In this document: one piece after another, positions 28,967 to 38,123 of the stretch
How the letters are laid out: each line of letters opens with the position of its first letter
How positions within the stretch are numbered: the first letter of the stretch is position 1
NCBI GenBank assembly: GCA_035506275.1
Contig: DATJPT010000004.1
Coordinates: 1 to 64,000 of the forward strand
From: Bacteroidota bacterium
GTDB lineage: Bacteria; Bacteroidota; Ignavibacteria; UBA10030; UBA8401
Length of the DNA: 64,000 bases
Direction: 5' to 3'
Made by a program: the position numbers and the translations under genes
Notes under the pieces: generated by a model
Told to the model about the DNA's origin: nothing
Database searches by the model: none
The model's input: the letters and a program-made list of their open reading frames with translations, nothing else

Positions 28967-30225
28967 AAACGAAACGACTGAGCGTCATTCTGGCGTTGAC
29001 CGTGGCGATGGCCTGCGCGCTCTCGTTCGCGCAGGAACAATCCGATTATGAGATATCTCAAACGTTCAACAAGAAGTACAAAGAGCTGACAAAGGCCATT
29101 GAAACGGCCCAGACCGTTCAGGAGTGCGCGGAAATCAGCGTGAACATCGACGCGCTCGAAAAAGAATACGAGCCGTACAAAGCCCTCCTCGATAAAACGC
29201 TGTACCCGGACGATTTCCAGAAGAAGGTCGAAATGGTGCACGGCCAGCTGGCGTATGCGCAGAATAAACTCGGCATTATCCAGGAAGCCGTCTCGAAGAT
29301 CGCCGCGCTGGAGACTCAGGTGAAAGAGCTTTCCGCTGAAGTGGAAAAGCTGAGCAACGAGAACGGCTCGCTGCTGAAAGAGATCCAGGAACTGAGAGCG
29401 TCGAAAGTGCAGGATCAAAAAACGGTCGACTCGCTCAACGCCCTCGTGACGAAGCTTCGGTCCAACATTGCCGACAGGGACAAGATGATCTTTGCCATGG
29501 TCGACAGCATCTTCATGCAGTACGACAAAAATGTTGACGCGCTGAAGGACGTCGAAAAGCAGAAAGTGGCTTCGCACATCGAGCGCAATAGCGTGATCGG
29601 CAATATCAAGAAATCGATCGTCGACAACGTTGCATTCCTGGAGTCGACGGCGTTGACGGGTAAAGACCTCGCGACGATCGTCGGCGAGCAGAAGAAATTT
29701 GCGGCGGAATGGAAAGGCCTCGGTCCAAAGCTTGCTGCAATTTATGTCGCGCAAAAAGACCGCGCGAAGGAGATCAATACGATCGACACCATGCTCGCCG
29801 CGTGGGGTTCCAAGGTCGATGCGACGCTGTGGAAGTCACTCAACGGGATCTTTACGAAGCATAACCTGACCGTGAAGCCGTTCAACAACGGCAACGAGTT
29901 CGTCGCGAACGTCATCGGGTTTATCGACGACGAGATCCAGAACAACAATCAGCGGACGGAAGCGACGCGCCACGACATCTACTCGGTATTTGTGGACAGC
30001 GTCTGGAACGGCGAGCTGATGCCGACGTGGGCGCCGCTCCTCCAGAATAATTCCATCGTGACCGACGCGCAGTTCGGCCAGATCAAAGCCAAGGTCGACG
30101 TGTGGCGTTCATCCGTCGAACCCGGACATACGCTGTTGTATATCATCATCGCGCTCGTCGTCCTCGTCGTTCTCCTGCTGTTGTACCGGAGAATGAAACA
30201 GACGCCGAAACCGCCGGTACCATGA
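28963..30225 (+). CDS. exported coiled-coil protein with C-terminal membrane anchor
   Basis: The protein has 420 residues. A signal peptide (SVILALTVAMACALSFA) is followed by heptad-rich helices; the clearest coiled coil is at about 95-170 (AALETQVKELSAEVEKLSNE). A globular helical part follows and one membrane helix (LLYIIIALVVLVVLLLLY, about 390-407) ends in a short basic tail. So most of the protein should face the periplasm, anchored in the inner membrane. The tail would be cytoplasmic. It is coupled to the upstream lipoprotein. No known family is recognised. Confidence 0.7.
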   Translation: MKTKRLSVILALTVAMACALSFAQEQSDYEISQTFNKKYKELTKAIETAQTVQECAEISVNIDALEKEYEPYKALLDKTLYPDDFQKKVEMVHGQLAYAQNKLGIIQEAVSKIAALETQVKELSAEVEKLSNENGSLLKEIQELRASKVQDQKTVDSLNALVTKLRSNIADRDKMIFAMVDSIFMQYDKNVDALKDVEKQKVASHIERNSVIGNIKKSIVDNVAFLESTALTGKDLATIVGEQKKFAAEWKGLGPKLAAIYVAQKDRAKEINTIDTMLAAWGSKVDATLWKSLNGIFTKHNLTVKPFNNGNEFVANVIGFIDDEIQNNNQRTEATRHDIYSVFVDSVWNGELMPTWAPLLQNNSIVTDAQFGQIKAKVDVWRSSVEPGHTLLYIIIALVVLVVLLLLYRRMKQTPKPPVP

Positions 30226-30250
30226 TGAACGTAAAACCGCGGCGGATATC

Positions 30251-30487
30251 ATGATAACAGAAAGCAGACATACACATTCAGCGGTGGAAGCGCCGACACC
30301 GGGGAAGAAATACGAGTGCATCCTGGACGGCACCCCGCTGTACGAAGCGCGCGTGCATAACGTTATGGGATGCTGGGCGACGGTCGAGGTACTCCGGCCG
30401 CTCCCCGGACCGCACGAACACCATTATCGTCCCGGACAAACATTCGATATCCGCGTGAGCTCGTACACGTTCGAGAAAGAGCAATAA
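30251..30487 (+). CDS. small hypothetical protein
   Basis: The frame encodes 78 residues (GKKYECILDGTPLYEARVHNVMGCWATVEVLRP...). The pattern of short strands resembles a small beta-barrel, but no family is recognised and the SD is weak. It sits 25 bp after the coiled-coil gene and ends just before a strong terminator hairpin, which supports it as the last gene of that transcript. Confidence 0.5.
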   Translation: MITESRHTHSAVEAPTPGKKYECILDGTPLYEARVHNVMGCWATVEVLRPLPGPHEHHYRPGQTFDIRVSSYTFEKEQ

Positions 30488-30510
30488 GGCATCGTCAAAA
30501 CGAAAGAACC

Positions 30511-30550
30511 GAAGCGGTGATTGTTCGAAACAATCGCCGCTTCGTTGTTT
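30511..30550 (+). terminator. strong hairpin terminator
   Basis: A 15-bp stem (gaagcggtgattgtt with its complement at 30529-30543, one G-T pair) and a 3-nt loop are followed by gttgttt. The stem is very stable although the T-run is broken. It closes the 28496-30487 transcript. Confidence 0.75.
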
Positions 30551-30562
30551 CTGCCCTTCTCC

Positions 30563-30591
30563 TTGATTTTCACGGGGCATTTTTCAATATT
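30563..30591 (+). promoter_or_regulatory. sigma70-like promoter for the MlaE-F-D-like operon
   Basis: TTGATT at 30563-30568 and AATATT at 30586-30591 are 17 bp apart. It lies directly after the terminator at 30511-30550. The predicted start is about 30598. Confidence 0.6.
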
Positions 30592-30623
30592 TACCGCAGC
30601 ATCAAAGACCTTCCACACTGAGA

Positions 30624-31454
30624 GTGTCATTTTCGACAGCCGCGCACATGGCGGAAATAGATCCCGGAATTGTTGATGACCGCCGCTTTACATTCTTTGC
30701 GTTCATAGGGGAACATAGCAGCAAATTTTTCGGGCACCTCGGCAAGTATTGTGCCCTGATGTGGTGGACGCTTCGCAACATTCACAACGCAAAAGAATAC
30801 TCCAGGAACATCTACCAGCAAATGGTGAGCATCGGAAACGACTCCATCCCGATCGTCGTCTTTGTCAGCGCGTTCGTCGGGATGGTCACCGCCGTCCAGT
30901 CCGCCTACCAGTTATATGACTGGATCCCGCGCGCCGTGGTCGGCAGCCTCGTCGTGAAATCGGTCCTCCTCGAGCTGACGCCGCTCATGACCGCTCTCGT
31001 TCTCGCAGGAAAGGTCGGCGCGACGATCACCGCCGAGCTCGGCACGATGCGCGTGACAGAACAGGTCGATGCGCTGGAAGCGCTGGCGTTCGATTCAATT
31101 TCATACCTCGTTACGCCGCGCGTGATCGCCGGCATGATGATGTTTCCCATTCTGATCATCTTTGGCGATCTTGTTGCGATTCTCGGCGGGTTGATCGGGT
31201 CCGTCGCCGTAGCGAACATCCCCGCGGAGGCGTTCATCAAAGGGATGAAAAATTCTTTTGAAACCTGGGATGCCGTCTTCGGCATTATCAAAGCGAATTT
31301 CTTCGGCTTCACCATCACCTCGGTCGCATGCTATCAGGGATATTTTGTTGAAGGAGGGTCTGAAGGGGTCGGCAAGGCGACGATGCGGACCGTCGTGCTG
31401 ACGTGCCTTGCCGTGGTGGTCATGGATTTCATTCTTGCGTCAGTACTGCTGTGA
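30624..31454 (+). CDS. MlaE-family ABC transporter permease
   Basis: The protein has 276 residues from a GTG (an ATG at 30648 is also possible). The family signature is clear: GNDSIPIVVFVSAFVGMVTAVQSAYQL, then ELTPLMTALVLAGKVGATITAELGTMRVTEQVDALEALAFDSISYLVTPRV. MlaE forms the inner-membrane channel for phospholipid transport between the membranes. The MlaF-like ATPase and MlaD-like MCE protein follow in order, so a full core transporter is encoded. No MlaA, MlaB or MlaC homologue is seen nearby. Confidence 0.92.
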   Translation: MSFSTAAHMAEIDPGIVDDRRFTFFAFIGEHSSKFFGHLGKYCALMWWTLRNIHNAKEYSRNIYQQMVSIGNDSIPIVVFVSAFVGMVTAVQSAYQLYDWIPRAVVGSLVVKSVLLELTPLMTALVLAGKVGATITAELGTMRVTEQVDALEALAFDSISYLVTPRVIAGMMMFPILIIFGDLVAILGGLIGSVAVANIPAEAFIKGMKNSFETWDAVFGIIKANFFGFTITSVACYQGYFVEGGSEGVGKATMRTVVLTCLAVVVMDFILASVLL

Positions 31455-31521
31455 AACTGAGGCAGGCAATGAGAGAGGCACCGATGATTTTTCATTCACA
31501 CGTTCTTCCCCCGTTCGCCGG

Positions 31522-32271
31522 ATGATCCGCATCAAAAATATCTGGAAGAAGTTCGGGGAGAAACAGGTGCTGCGCGGGGTGACGTTCGATGTGTCGAACA
31601 AGGAAACGACCGTGGTGCTGGGACGCAGCGGCGGAGGGAAAAGCGTCCTGCTGAAAATGATCATCGGCCTCATCAAGCCCGATGCGGGATCGATCGAGGT
31701 TGACGGCAAAGATGTAACGACGATGACCTACAAAGAACTGAGGGCGCTGAGGTTCAAGTTCGGGTTTCTGTTCCAAGGAGCCGCGCTGTTCGACTCGATG
31801 ACCGTCGGCGAGAATATCGCACTCTCGCTTCGCCGTCACACCGGATGGACGGACAAGGAAATCAAGGAAAGCCTCCAGTACGCCCTGCATGTCGTCGGGC
31901 TCGATAACGTGGAGCACGTGATGCCGTCATCGTTGAGCGGGGGGATGAAGAAGCGCGTCGGCCTGGCAAGGGCGATCGCATTGACGCCGCGGTACGTCCT
32001 GTACGACGAACCGACCACCGGCCTCGACATGGAAACTGCCGACGGGATCAACCTTCTCATCAAAGACATGAGAATGAAGCTCGGGATCACATCGGTCGTA
32101 GTGACGCACGACATTCACAGCGCGTTTGTCGTGGGGGACCGGTTCGCCGTGCTCGAAAACGGCGCGACACTCATGACCGGTACCCGCGACGACATTCAGA
32201 ACAGCGGGGACGAAGAAGTCCGAAAATACATCAACAGTTCTTTGCCAATGGCAGAAGGACATCGCTCATGA
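31522..32271 (+). CDS. MlaF-like ABC transporter ATP-binding protein
   Basis: The protein has 249 residues from the ATG at 31522 (a longer frame would overlap the permease gene and has non-coding character). Motifs: Walker A GRSGGGKSV (about 34-42), Q-loop FQGAALFDSMTV, ABC signature LSGGMKKRVGLARAIAL and Walker B YVLYDEPTTGLD, then the H-loop VVTHDIHS. It powers the MlaE-type permease upstream. It overlaps the MCE gene by 4 bp. Confidence 0.94.
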   Translation: MIRIKNIWKKFGEKQVLRGVTFDVSNKETTVVLGRSGGGKSVLLKMIIGLIKPDAGSIEVDGKDVTTMTYKELRALRFKFGFLFQGAALFDSMTVGENIALSLRRHTGWTDKEIKESLQYALHVVGLDNVEHVMPSSLSGGMKKRVGLARAIALTPRYVLYDEPTTGLDMETADGINLLIKDMRMKLGITSVVVTHDIHSAFVVGDRFAVLENGATLMTGTRDDIQNSGDEEVRKYINSSLPMAEGHRS

Positions 32272-33179
32272 AGCTCAGCAACGAAATTAAACTCGGCATG
32301 GTGATTTTCGCAGCGGTGGTGGTCTTTGTGGGAGGAGTGATCTATCTTCGCGGCGTCGATTTCCAAAAACGCGAATACACGCTCACGATTTTTTACAACA
32401 ACGTCAACGGCCTTCAGGAAGGGGATCCGATAACGATCGCCGGCCTTTCGGTCGGCAAAGTCGAGGAAATGAAGCTCGTCGGGAATGCCATCGCGGTGAA
32501 AGTACAGATCCAGAACAAAGTGCAGTTTCCCGTCGATTCGAAGGCGTATATCAAGAGCTCCAGCCTGATGGGGGGAAAACTGATCGCGATCACGCCAGGG
32601 TTGGAGCCGGCGGTGCTTCACAGCGGCGACACGCTGACCGGATCGTACGAAGCCGACCTGACCGAGCTGACTTCAACACTTGCGCCGATCTCGTCAAACG
32701 TGCTCGGCATCCTCGAACGGGTCAATACGACATTCGACGAGAAAACACGCGGGAACATCCAGGGCATTCTTGCGGACGTCAATCGTTCATCCGCCGAGCT
32801 TGAGCGGATCATTCACGATGAAGGGCAGCGCCTGGATTTCGCGATCGGAAATTTTGGCGTGTTCTCCGCGAATCTATCCCGATTTGCGGTGAGCCTCGAT
32901 ACCATCGCGCTTGCCCAGCGGAATAATGTCGATACAAGCATGGCGGCGATCCGCGAGGTGACGAATAACCTCCAGCAAGCGTCGGAAAATCTTAAATCGA
33001 CGACACAATCGCTCGACGTTGTCCTTCGTAAAATCGAACGAGGGCAGGGAACGATCGGCAAGCTTGTGCAGGAAGAAAAATTGTATAACGACATCGACAG
33101 CCTCGCGTCGAACCTTAATCTGCTTGTGAAGGATTTGCGTGAAAATCCATCCAAGTATGTCAAAGTGAGCGTGTTCTGA
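32268..33179 (+). CDS. MlaD/MCE-domain lipid-binding protein
   Basis: The protein has 303 residues. One N-terminal membrane helix (KLGMVIFAAVVVFVGGVIYL) is followed by a single MCE domain (about 35-125: TIFYNNVNGLQEGDPITIAGLSVGKVEEM...AYIKSSSLMGGKLIAI). A helical C-terminal part with coiled-coil character follows (NLQQASENLKSTTQSLDVVLRKIERGQGTIGKLVQEE). It should form the periplasmic hexameric ring that passes lipids. The start overlaps the ATPase stop by 4 bp. Confidence 0.93.
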   Translation: MKLSNEIKLGMVIFAAVVVFVGGVIYLRGVDFQKREYTLTIFYNNVNGLQEGDPITIAGLSVGKVEEMKLVGNAIAVKVQIQNKVQFPVDSKAYIKSSSLMGGKLIAITPGLEPAVLHSGDTLTGSYEADLTELTSTLAPISSNVLGILERVNTTFDEKTRGNIQGILADVNRSSAELERIIHDEGQRLDFAIGNFGVFSANLSRFAVSLDTIALAQRNNVDTSMAAIREVTNNLQQASENLKSTTQSLDVVLRKIERGQGTIGKLVQEEKLYNDIDSLASNLNLLVKDLRENPSKYVKVSVF

Positions 33180-33231
33180 GGAGTGTAATTCAAGCGCTGG
33201 ATCCCTATCAACAATCATCAAGGAGAATACT

Positions 33232-33507
33232 GTGAATATTTTTGTTGGAAACCTGTCTCGCGATGCGAGCGAAGACGATGTACGTCAGGCATTTCAGGCG
33301 TTCGGTCAAGTTGAGTCGGTCCATGTTATCATGGACAGGATGACCCGTCAGCCCAAGGGCTTCTGCTTTGTCGAGATGCCGGCGAAAGCTGAAGCTGATG
33401 CGGCCATTGCAGGACTGAACGGCAAGGAACTGAAAGGAAGAAAACTGACGGTGAATGAAGCTCGGCCCAGAGAAGAGCGGGGCGGATCCAGGGGCGGCTA
33501 TCGTTAA
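33232..33507 (+). CDS. RRM-type RNA-binding protein
   Basis: The protein has 91 residues with a GTG start and a strong SD (aaggag). It is a single RNA recognition motif: RNP2 is IFVGNL (3-8) and RNP1 is KGFCFVEM (about 43-50). A short Arg/Gly tail ends the protein (EERGGSRGGYR). Such glycine-tailed RRM proteins, well known in cyanobacteria and found in FCB bacteria, act as small RNA chaperones, often in cold response. It is a stand-alone gene; no clear promoter is read. Confidence 0.93.
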   Translation: MNIFVGNLSRDASEDDVRQAFQAFGQVESVHVIMDRMTRQPKGFCFVEMPAKAEADAAIAGLNGKELKGRKLTVNEARPREERGGSRGGYR

Positions 33508-33710
33508 TTATTGCGCCGATCAGGAACGACGAACCCCCGCAATGAGGCGAGCGCCGCCATGGAAGGAGACTGCGGGGGGAATTTTCTCCCATGCGTCGAC
33601 GTATCGTCGATGACCGTTCTCCGGAAAAACTTCTTCTGTCTACGGCGGCAGCTCCCCTTTCTAAAACCGCACCGCAGAGGTACTAAGAGATTCTTAAAGC
33701 CAGAACAATA

Positions 33711-35621
33711 ATGCAGCGAACGATCCCGCGCCTTTTCGAGACAAGCGTCGAAAAATTTCGCACGAACATTCTCTTATGGGAGAAGAAGGACGATGTCTAT
33801 AAGGGGATGACATACCTTCAAACGCGCAGCCATGTCCATGACTTCGCCGCCGGCTTATTGAGCTTCGGCGTTAAAAAGGGGGACAGGATCGCACTGATCG
33901 CCGAGGGAAGAAACGATTGGGTGATCAGCGAACTCGGCATTCTCTATACCGGCGCGGTGAATGTGCCGCTGTCGGTGAAACTGAACGAGCAGCCGGAGCT
34001 GAAATTTCGGCTCGCCCATTCCGGCTGCCGGATGGCGATCGTATCGGCAACCCAGGCGTGCAAGATCAAACAGCTCAAAAGCGATTTGCCGGACCTTGAG
34101 AAAATAATCCTCCTCGATCAGGCAGAAAAGTACGACGACGATGAGATACCCCTTGAAGAATTGTACGAAACGGGACAACGGTATCTCGATGGGGATGCCG
34201 ATTCCTTCCGGATTGCATGGGAGTCGCTTCTTGAGGGCGATCCCGCAAATATTTGCTACACCTCCGGAACCACCGCCGACCCCAAGGGAATCATCCTCAC
34301 CCACCGCAATTACACATCCAACGTTGAGCAAGCTTCCGGGCTCCTGAAGATTCCCCAGCACTATTGTTCGCTTTTGATCCTTCCGTGGGACCATTGTTTT
34401 GCCCATACTGCAGGGATTTATACGCTGATGAAAAACGGGGCGAGCATGGCCTCGGTGCAGACAGGCAAGACGGCGATGGAGTCGCTGAAAAATATTCCGA
34501 CCAACATCAAAGAATCGAAACCAACGTTCCTTCTGAGCGTGCCGACGCTGGCGAAAAATTTCCGGAAAAATATTGAGAACGGCATCAAAGAAAAGGGGCC
34601 GAAGGTTGAAAAACTCTTTAAGAAAGCGCTGGAGGTCGCGTACGACTATAACGGCAACGGCTGGAACAGGGGAAAAGGTCTGCGCATTTTGAAGAAGCCG
34701 CTGTACATGATCTTCGATAAGATCCTTTTCAGCAGAATACGGGAAAATTTCGGCGGCAGGCTGGAGTTCTTCATCGGAGGGGGAGCGCTTCTCGACATCG
34801 AGCTGCAGCGATTTTTTTACGCGATCGGAATACCGATGTACCAGGGGTACGGACTATCAGAGTCCTCCCCGGTTATTTCCGCGAATGTCCCTCAAAAACA
34901 CAAACTCGGCTCTTCCGGAAGCGTTGTTCCGAACCTCGAATTGAAAATTTGCGACGACAAGGGAAATGCGCTTCCCGTCGGGCAGCGCGGCGAAATCGTC
35001 GTCAAAGGGGAAAACGTCATGGCCGGATACTGGAAGAATGAAAAGGCAACGCGAGAAACGATCCGCGAGGGCTGGCTGTACACCGGCGACCTTGGCTACC
35101 TTGATGAAGACGGTTTCTTGTACGTCCTGGGGCGAAATAAAAGTTTGTTGATCGCGAACGACGGAGAGAAATACAGTCCGGAAGGAATAGAAGAAACGGT
35201 TGCCGGTTATTCGCGCTTCATAGAACAAATCCTTCTTTATAATAACCAATCCCCCTATACCGTCGGACTTGTCGTGCCGAACCGCGACAATTGCCTGCAG
35301 TGGTTGAAGGAGAAACAACTTTCCTGTCGTAGCACTGAAGGACAAGAGGCGGTCCTGCACATGCTTGAATCCGAAATCGATGCGTACCGTGACGGCGGCG
35401 GGCATGCCGGAATGTTTCCGTCGAGGTGGCTTCCGTCGGCGGTCGCAGTGCTGGGGGAGGGGTTCACCGAGCAGAACGGTTTCATGAACAGCACCATGAA
35501 AATGGTCCGCGGACGGATCACCGAGTTTTACAAAAACAGGCTGGATTTTCTCTTCACCCCCGAAGGGCAGACAATCTGCAATCATCAGAATATGACGATC
35601 GTCAAGAGATGGGAAGAGTAG
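33711..35621 (+). CDS. long-chain acyl-CoA ligase (AMP-forming)
   Basis: The protein has 636 residues. The ANL-superfamily motifs are all seen: the P-loop-like ICYTSGTTADPKGIILTHRNY (about 180-200), MYQGYGLSESSPVISAN (motif with the adenine contact), the hinge YTGDLGYLDEDGFLYVLGR and the Lys region near NDGEKYSPEGIEE. Substitution of the usual Leu-rich tail by FTPEGQTICNHQNMTIVKRWEE is typical of FadD15-like ligases. It activates long-chain fatty acids to acyl-CoA at the membrane. A 200-bp gap separates it from the RRM gene. Confidence 0.93.
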   Translation: MQRTIPRLFETSVEKFRTNILLWEKKDDVYKGMTYLQTRSHVHDFAAGLLSFGVKKGDRIALIAEGRNDWVISELGILYTGAVNVPLSVKLNEQPELKFRLAHSGCRMAIVSATQACKIKQLKSDLPDLEKIILLDQAEKYDDDEIPLEELYETGQRYLDGDADSFRIAWESLLEGDPANICYTSGTTADPKGIILTHRNYTSNVEQASGLLKIPQHYCSLLILPWDHCFAHTAGIYTLMKNGASMASVQTGKTAMESLKNIPTNIKESKPTFLLSVPTLAKNFRKNIENGIKEKGPKVEKLFKKALEVAYDYNGNGWNRGKGLRILKKPLYMIFDKILFSRIRENFGGRLEFFIGGGALLDIELQRFFYAIGIPMYQGYGLSESSPVISANVPQKHKLGSSGSVVPNLELKICDDKGNALPVGQRGEIVVKGENVMAGYWKNEKATRETIREGWLYTGDLGYLDEDGFLYVLGRNKSLLIANDGEKYSPEGIEETVAGYSRFIEQILLYNNQSPYTVGLVVPNRDNCLQWLKEKQLSCRSTEGQEAVLHMLESEIDAYRDGGGHAGMFPSRWLPSAVAVLGEGFTEQNGFMNSTMKMVRGRITEFYKNRLDFLFTPEGQTICNHQNMTIVKRWEE

Positions 35622-35696
35622 GGGGGCGTAAAATGGAAGAGGCAACATGGAATATGGACAATCGAACGAAAAGGCCCGTTGTTCATTCCTGGTTAT

Positions 35697-36164
35697 TCAA
35701 GATCGTTTGATAACAAAGTCGATCTCGTAGAGGCCGTAATTCGCTTTCTTCATTCCAAGGCGTTCGTAGGCTTGCATCGCGCGGTTGTTGTTGTGCTCGA
35801 CGTAGAGCCGTATTCCGCAGACGGACTTCTTTTTCCGCGCGGCATTTTCAATATACTGAAAAAGCCGGGTGAAGACTCCGGCGCTGCGAAATTCGGGAGC
35901 AACATAGACACTCTGCACCCACCAGAATGTCGCCGCGCGCCAATCGCTCCATTCAAAGGTGATCATAAGCTGCCCGGCGATCGCACCGTCAACCTCGGCG
36001 AGGATGTAGTACCCCTTTGAAGGGTCGTTCAACAGTGAGAGAACACCGCGCAGCAGCCGCTTGTGCTCCAGTTCCAGATGCTCAGTTTCCAACGCCAGTG
36101 CGGAATTGAACCCCGCGATGGCTTTTGCATCCGCAGCAGTGGCTCGGCGAATTTTAAGGGGCAT
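35697..36164 (-). CDS. GNAT-family N-acetyltransferase
   Basis: The protein has 155 residues. It has the GNAT order: IRRATAADAKAIAGFN at the N-terminus, the strand VYVAPEFRSAGVFTRLFQYIE (motif A; the acetyl-CoA loop is the variant RSAGVF) and YVEHNNNRAMQAYERLGMKK (motif B). An SD-like aggaaagga precedes the ATG. Substrate unknown. It is convergent with the acyl-CoA ligase gene. Confidence 0.9.
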   Translation of the reverse strand: MPLKIRRATAADAKAIAGFNSALALETEHLELEHKRLLRGVLSLLNDPSKGYYILAEVDGAIAGQLMITFEWSDWRAATFWWVQSVYVAPEFRSAGVFTRLFQYIENAARKKKSVCGIRLYVEHNNNRAMQAYERLGMKKANYGLYEIDFVIKRS

Positions 36165-36323
36165 ACATTGTCCTTTCCTGTCGGTCGATACGGTCGTTGA
36201 ATAAATGCTGGACGATGAAGATTTCCAGCGGGAGAATTTATCACGGTCACACTACCATTCGACCGTAAAATCTTTTATATTCAACACAGGGAAACTCATC
36301 GTACCAATCAACACGTTTCTAGA

Positions 36324-37193
36324 GTGAATTCTACGCAACCGCAGATTCTTCTTGGCGCTCATATGTCGATCAGCGGCGGAGTGCATACTGCCGTTGACCG
36401 GGCGACGTCGATCGGATGCACCGCGCTCCAGGTGTTCACAAAGAACAACAACCAGTGGAACGCAAAACCGCTGACGGACGTCGAGGTGGAAAACTACAAA
36501 AGGAAAATTGCGGAAGCAACCATCGCGCCGGTCGTGGCGCATGATTCATACCTCATCAACCTCTGCGCCGTCAACAGCGACACTCTCGCGAGGTCGCGCG
36601 CGGCCTTTGTCGACGAATTGACACGGTGCGAGCAGCTTGGTATCCAGCTTTTGAATTTTCACCCTGGGGCTCATGGCGGTGCGGGGGAAGAAGACGGGCT
36701 CAAAAGGATCATCGAAAGTCTTAACATTGCACACGAAAAAACAAAAGGCTTCAGGGTGTTAAGCGTCGTCGAGACAAGCGCCGGACAGGGGACGGCAGTC
36801 GGGTATAAGTTTGAGCATCTTGAAAAGATCATCAACGGTGTCGATGAGCCGCAACGAATGGCGGCATGCATCGATACGTGCCATATTTTTGCCGCCGGGT
36901 ATGATATCCGTACGGAACATGGGTATGCAAAAACGATGAAAGAGTTCGACGAGACCGTCGGTTTGAAGCGGCTGGCCGCCTTCCATTGCAATGATTCAAA
37001 GAAAGAATTCGGATCTCACGGCGACAGACATGAGCACATCGGCAAAGGGAAGATCGGGCTGGCGGGCTTTTCTTTTTTGATGAACGATGAGCGGTTTCAG
37101 CATATCCCCAAGATCCTCGAAACGCCGAAATCGAAAGACCTTCACGAAGACGTGGAAAATATCGCGACGCTTAAAAGATTGACCGGAAAATAG
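36324..37193 (+). CDS. nfo: endonuclease IV
   Basis: The protein has 289 residues from a GTG that gives the usual short lead into LLGAHMSISGGVHTAVDRA. It is the AP endonuclease of base excision repair, with three metals in a TIM barrel. Metal-site motifs: NFHPGAH, VETSAGQG, IDTCHIFAAGYD, FHCNDSKKEFGSHGDRHEHIGKG and a final ILETP. A TATATT box at 36276-36281 may be its -10, but the -35 is poor. The uracil-DNA glycosylase of the same pathway is encoded 3 kb away on the other strand. Confidence 0.96.
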   Translation: MNSTQPQILLGAHMSISGGVHTAVDRATSIGCTALQVFTKNNNQWNAKPLTDVEVENYKRKIAEATIAPVVAHDSYLINLCAVNSDTLARSRAAFVDELTRCEQLGIQLLNFHPGAHGGAGEEDGLKRIIESLNIAHEKTKGFRVLSVVETSAGQGTAVGYKFEHLEKIINGVDEPQRMAACIDTCHIFAAGYDIRTEHGYAKTMKEFDETVGLKRLAAFHCNDSKKEFGSHGDRHEHIGKGKIGLAGFSFLMNDERFQHIPKILETPKSKDLHEDVENIATLKRLTGK

Positions 37194-37202
37194 CTCGAAC
37201 GT

Positions 37203-38105
37203 CTACCGGGGTTCCAAGGCTTCGGCGACGATGATTCCAGTCTGTTTCGGATGATGGTTCAGGTACTCATGGAGGGGCGATTCCGTGATCTGAACCTGAA
37301 ATCCGACATCGGGGGCGTGCATAAGATGAAGCTCCCCGTTCTCCATCCTCACCGCAATCCCAGTGTGTGAAATGTCGAGCCCCGGCGTTGTCGTTGTCAT
37401 GCCTATCAACGACCCGGTTTTAATCCTCTCCTCACTTATCCGTACATATTCCTTGGGAATGTAAAACGCTTCACGTTTTCCGATCTCTTCTTCGAGACGC
37501 ACCATCTCCTTAAAAAAGGAGTCGTTCGAAAGCTGTCGATACAGTTTTCGGTGAGAGGTCATAAAATTGACCGGTGTCGGAATCGGGCGTAGGCTTTTTT
37601 TGTCTGCCAATTCCTCCGTCACAACCTTTAGAACGCCTTTCTTTTCGTTATCGAACCAATAGTCGACGGTATAGTGAAGCCGGCTCGGGTATCCGTTGAT
37701 GATGCCGCCGCGGTACCTGATGAACTGAAGCTGAGCCTTATAGTCCTCGAAGGAAAATTTTTTCAGCTTGATGCAGCGGGCGAGGGCCAGGGAATTTTCG
37801 TAGAAAGAAACACAGTCAAGGACGCGCATATTGATGACGAGATGTTCTGCCCCTTCCTCTTCGAGCGAATGCGCAGCATAGTCCGTCCCGATGAACGACC
37901 TTCCGATCGCCACGATCACTTCATTGATCGGCTTTTCCACGAGTTCTTCGGAGAGCGCAAGGTCGAATTTTGATTTACAGATGGATTCGTCGGTCTCTTC
38001 GAACATCGACAAGAGCGAGGGGGCGTCCGCCTTGCCGGAATTTGACGGAAGAAGGGGAAGAAGAGCTGAAAGGGCTGTGCGGCTTATGAATTCGCGGCGG
38101 TTCAC
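37203..38105 (-). CDS. DUF1460 protein (NlpC/P60-like amidase family)
   Basis: The protein has 300 residues. A signal-like start (NRREFISRTALSALLPLLPS) is followed by the DUF1460 hallmarks: LDCVSFYENSLALARCI with the likely nucleophile Cys, FIRYRGGIINGYPSRLHYTVDYWFDNEKKGVLK and a C-terminal His in ISHTGIAVRMENGELHLMHA. Members resemble cell-wall amidases. It lies 18 bp downstream of dnaB and ends the minus-strand run. The activity on peptidoglycan is inferred from the family fold. Confidence 0.85.
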   Translation of the reverse strand: MNRREFISRTALSALLPLLPSNSGKADAPSLLSMFEETDESICKSKFDLALSEELVEKPINEVIVAIGRSFIGTDYAAHSLEEEGAEHLVINMRVLDCVSFYENSLALARCIKLKKFSFEDYKAQLQFIRYRGGIINGYPSRLHYTVDYWFDNEKKGVLKVVTEELADKKSLRPIPTPVNFMTSHRKLYRQLSNDSFFKEMVRLEEEIGKREAFYIPKEYVRISEERIKTGSLIGMTTTTPGLDISHTGIAVRMENGELHLMHAPDVGFQVQITESPLHEYLNHHPKQTGIIVAEALEPR

Positions 38106-38123
38106 AAAATTCGGGGAGGCGGG

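Noticed and set aside
33508-33710. Possible non-coding RNA or terminator between the RRM and acyl-CoA ligase genes
   Set aside because: Only an 8-bp inverted repeat (cccccgca/tgcggggg) with a 29-nt loop is present, too weak to call.
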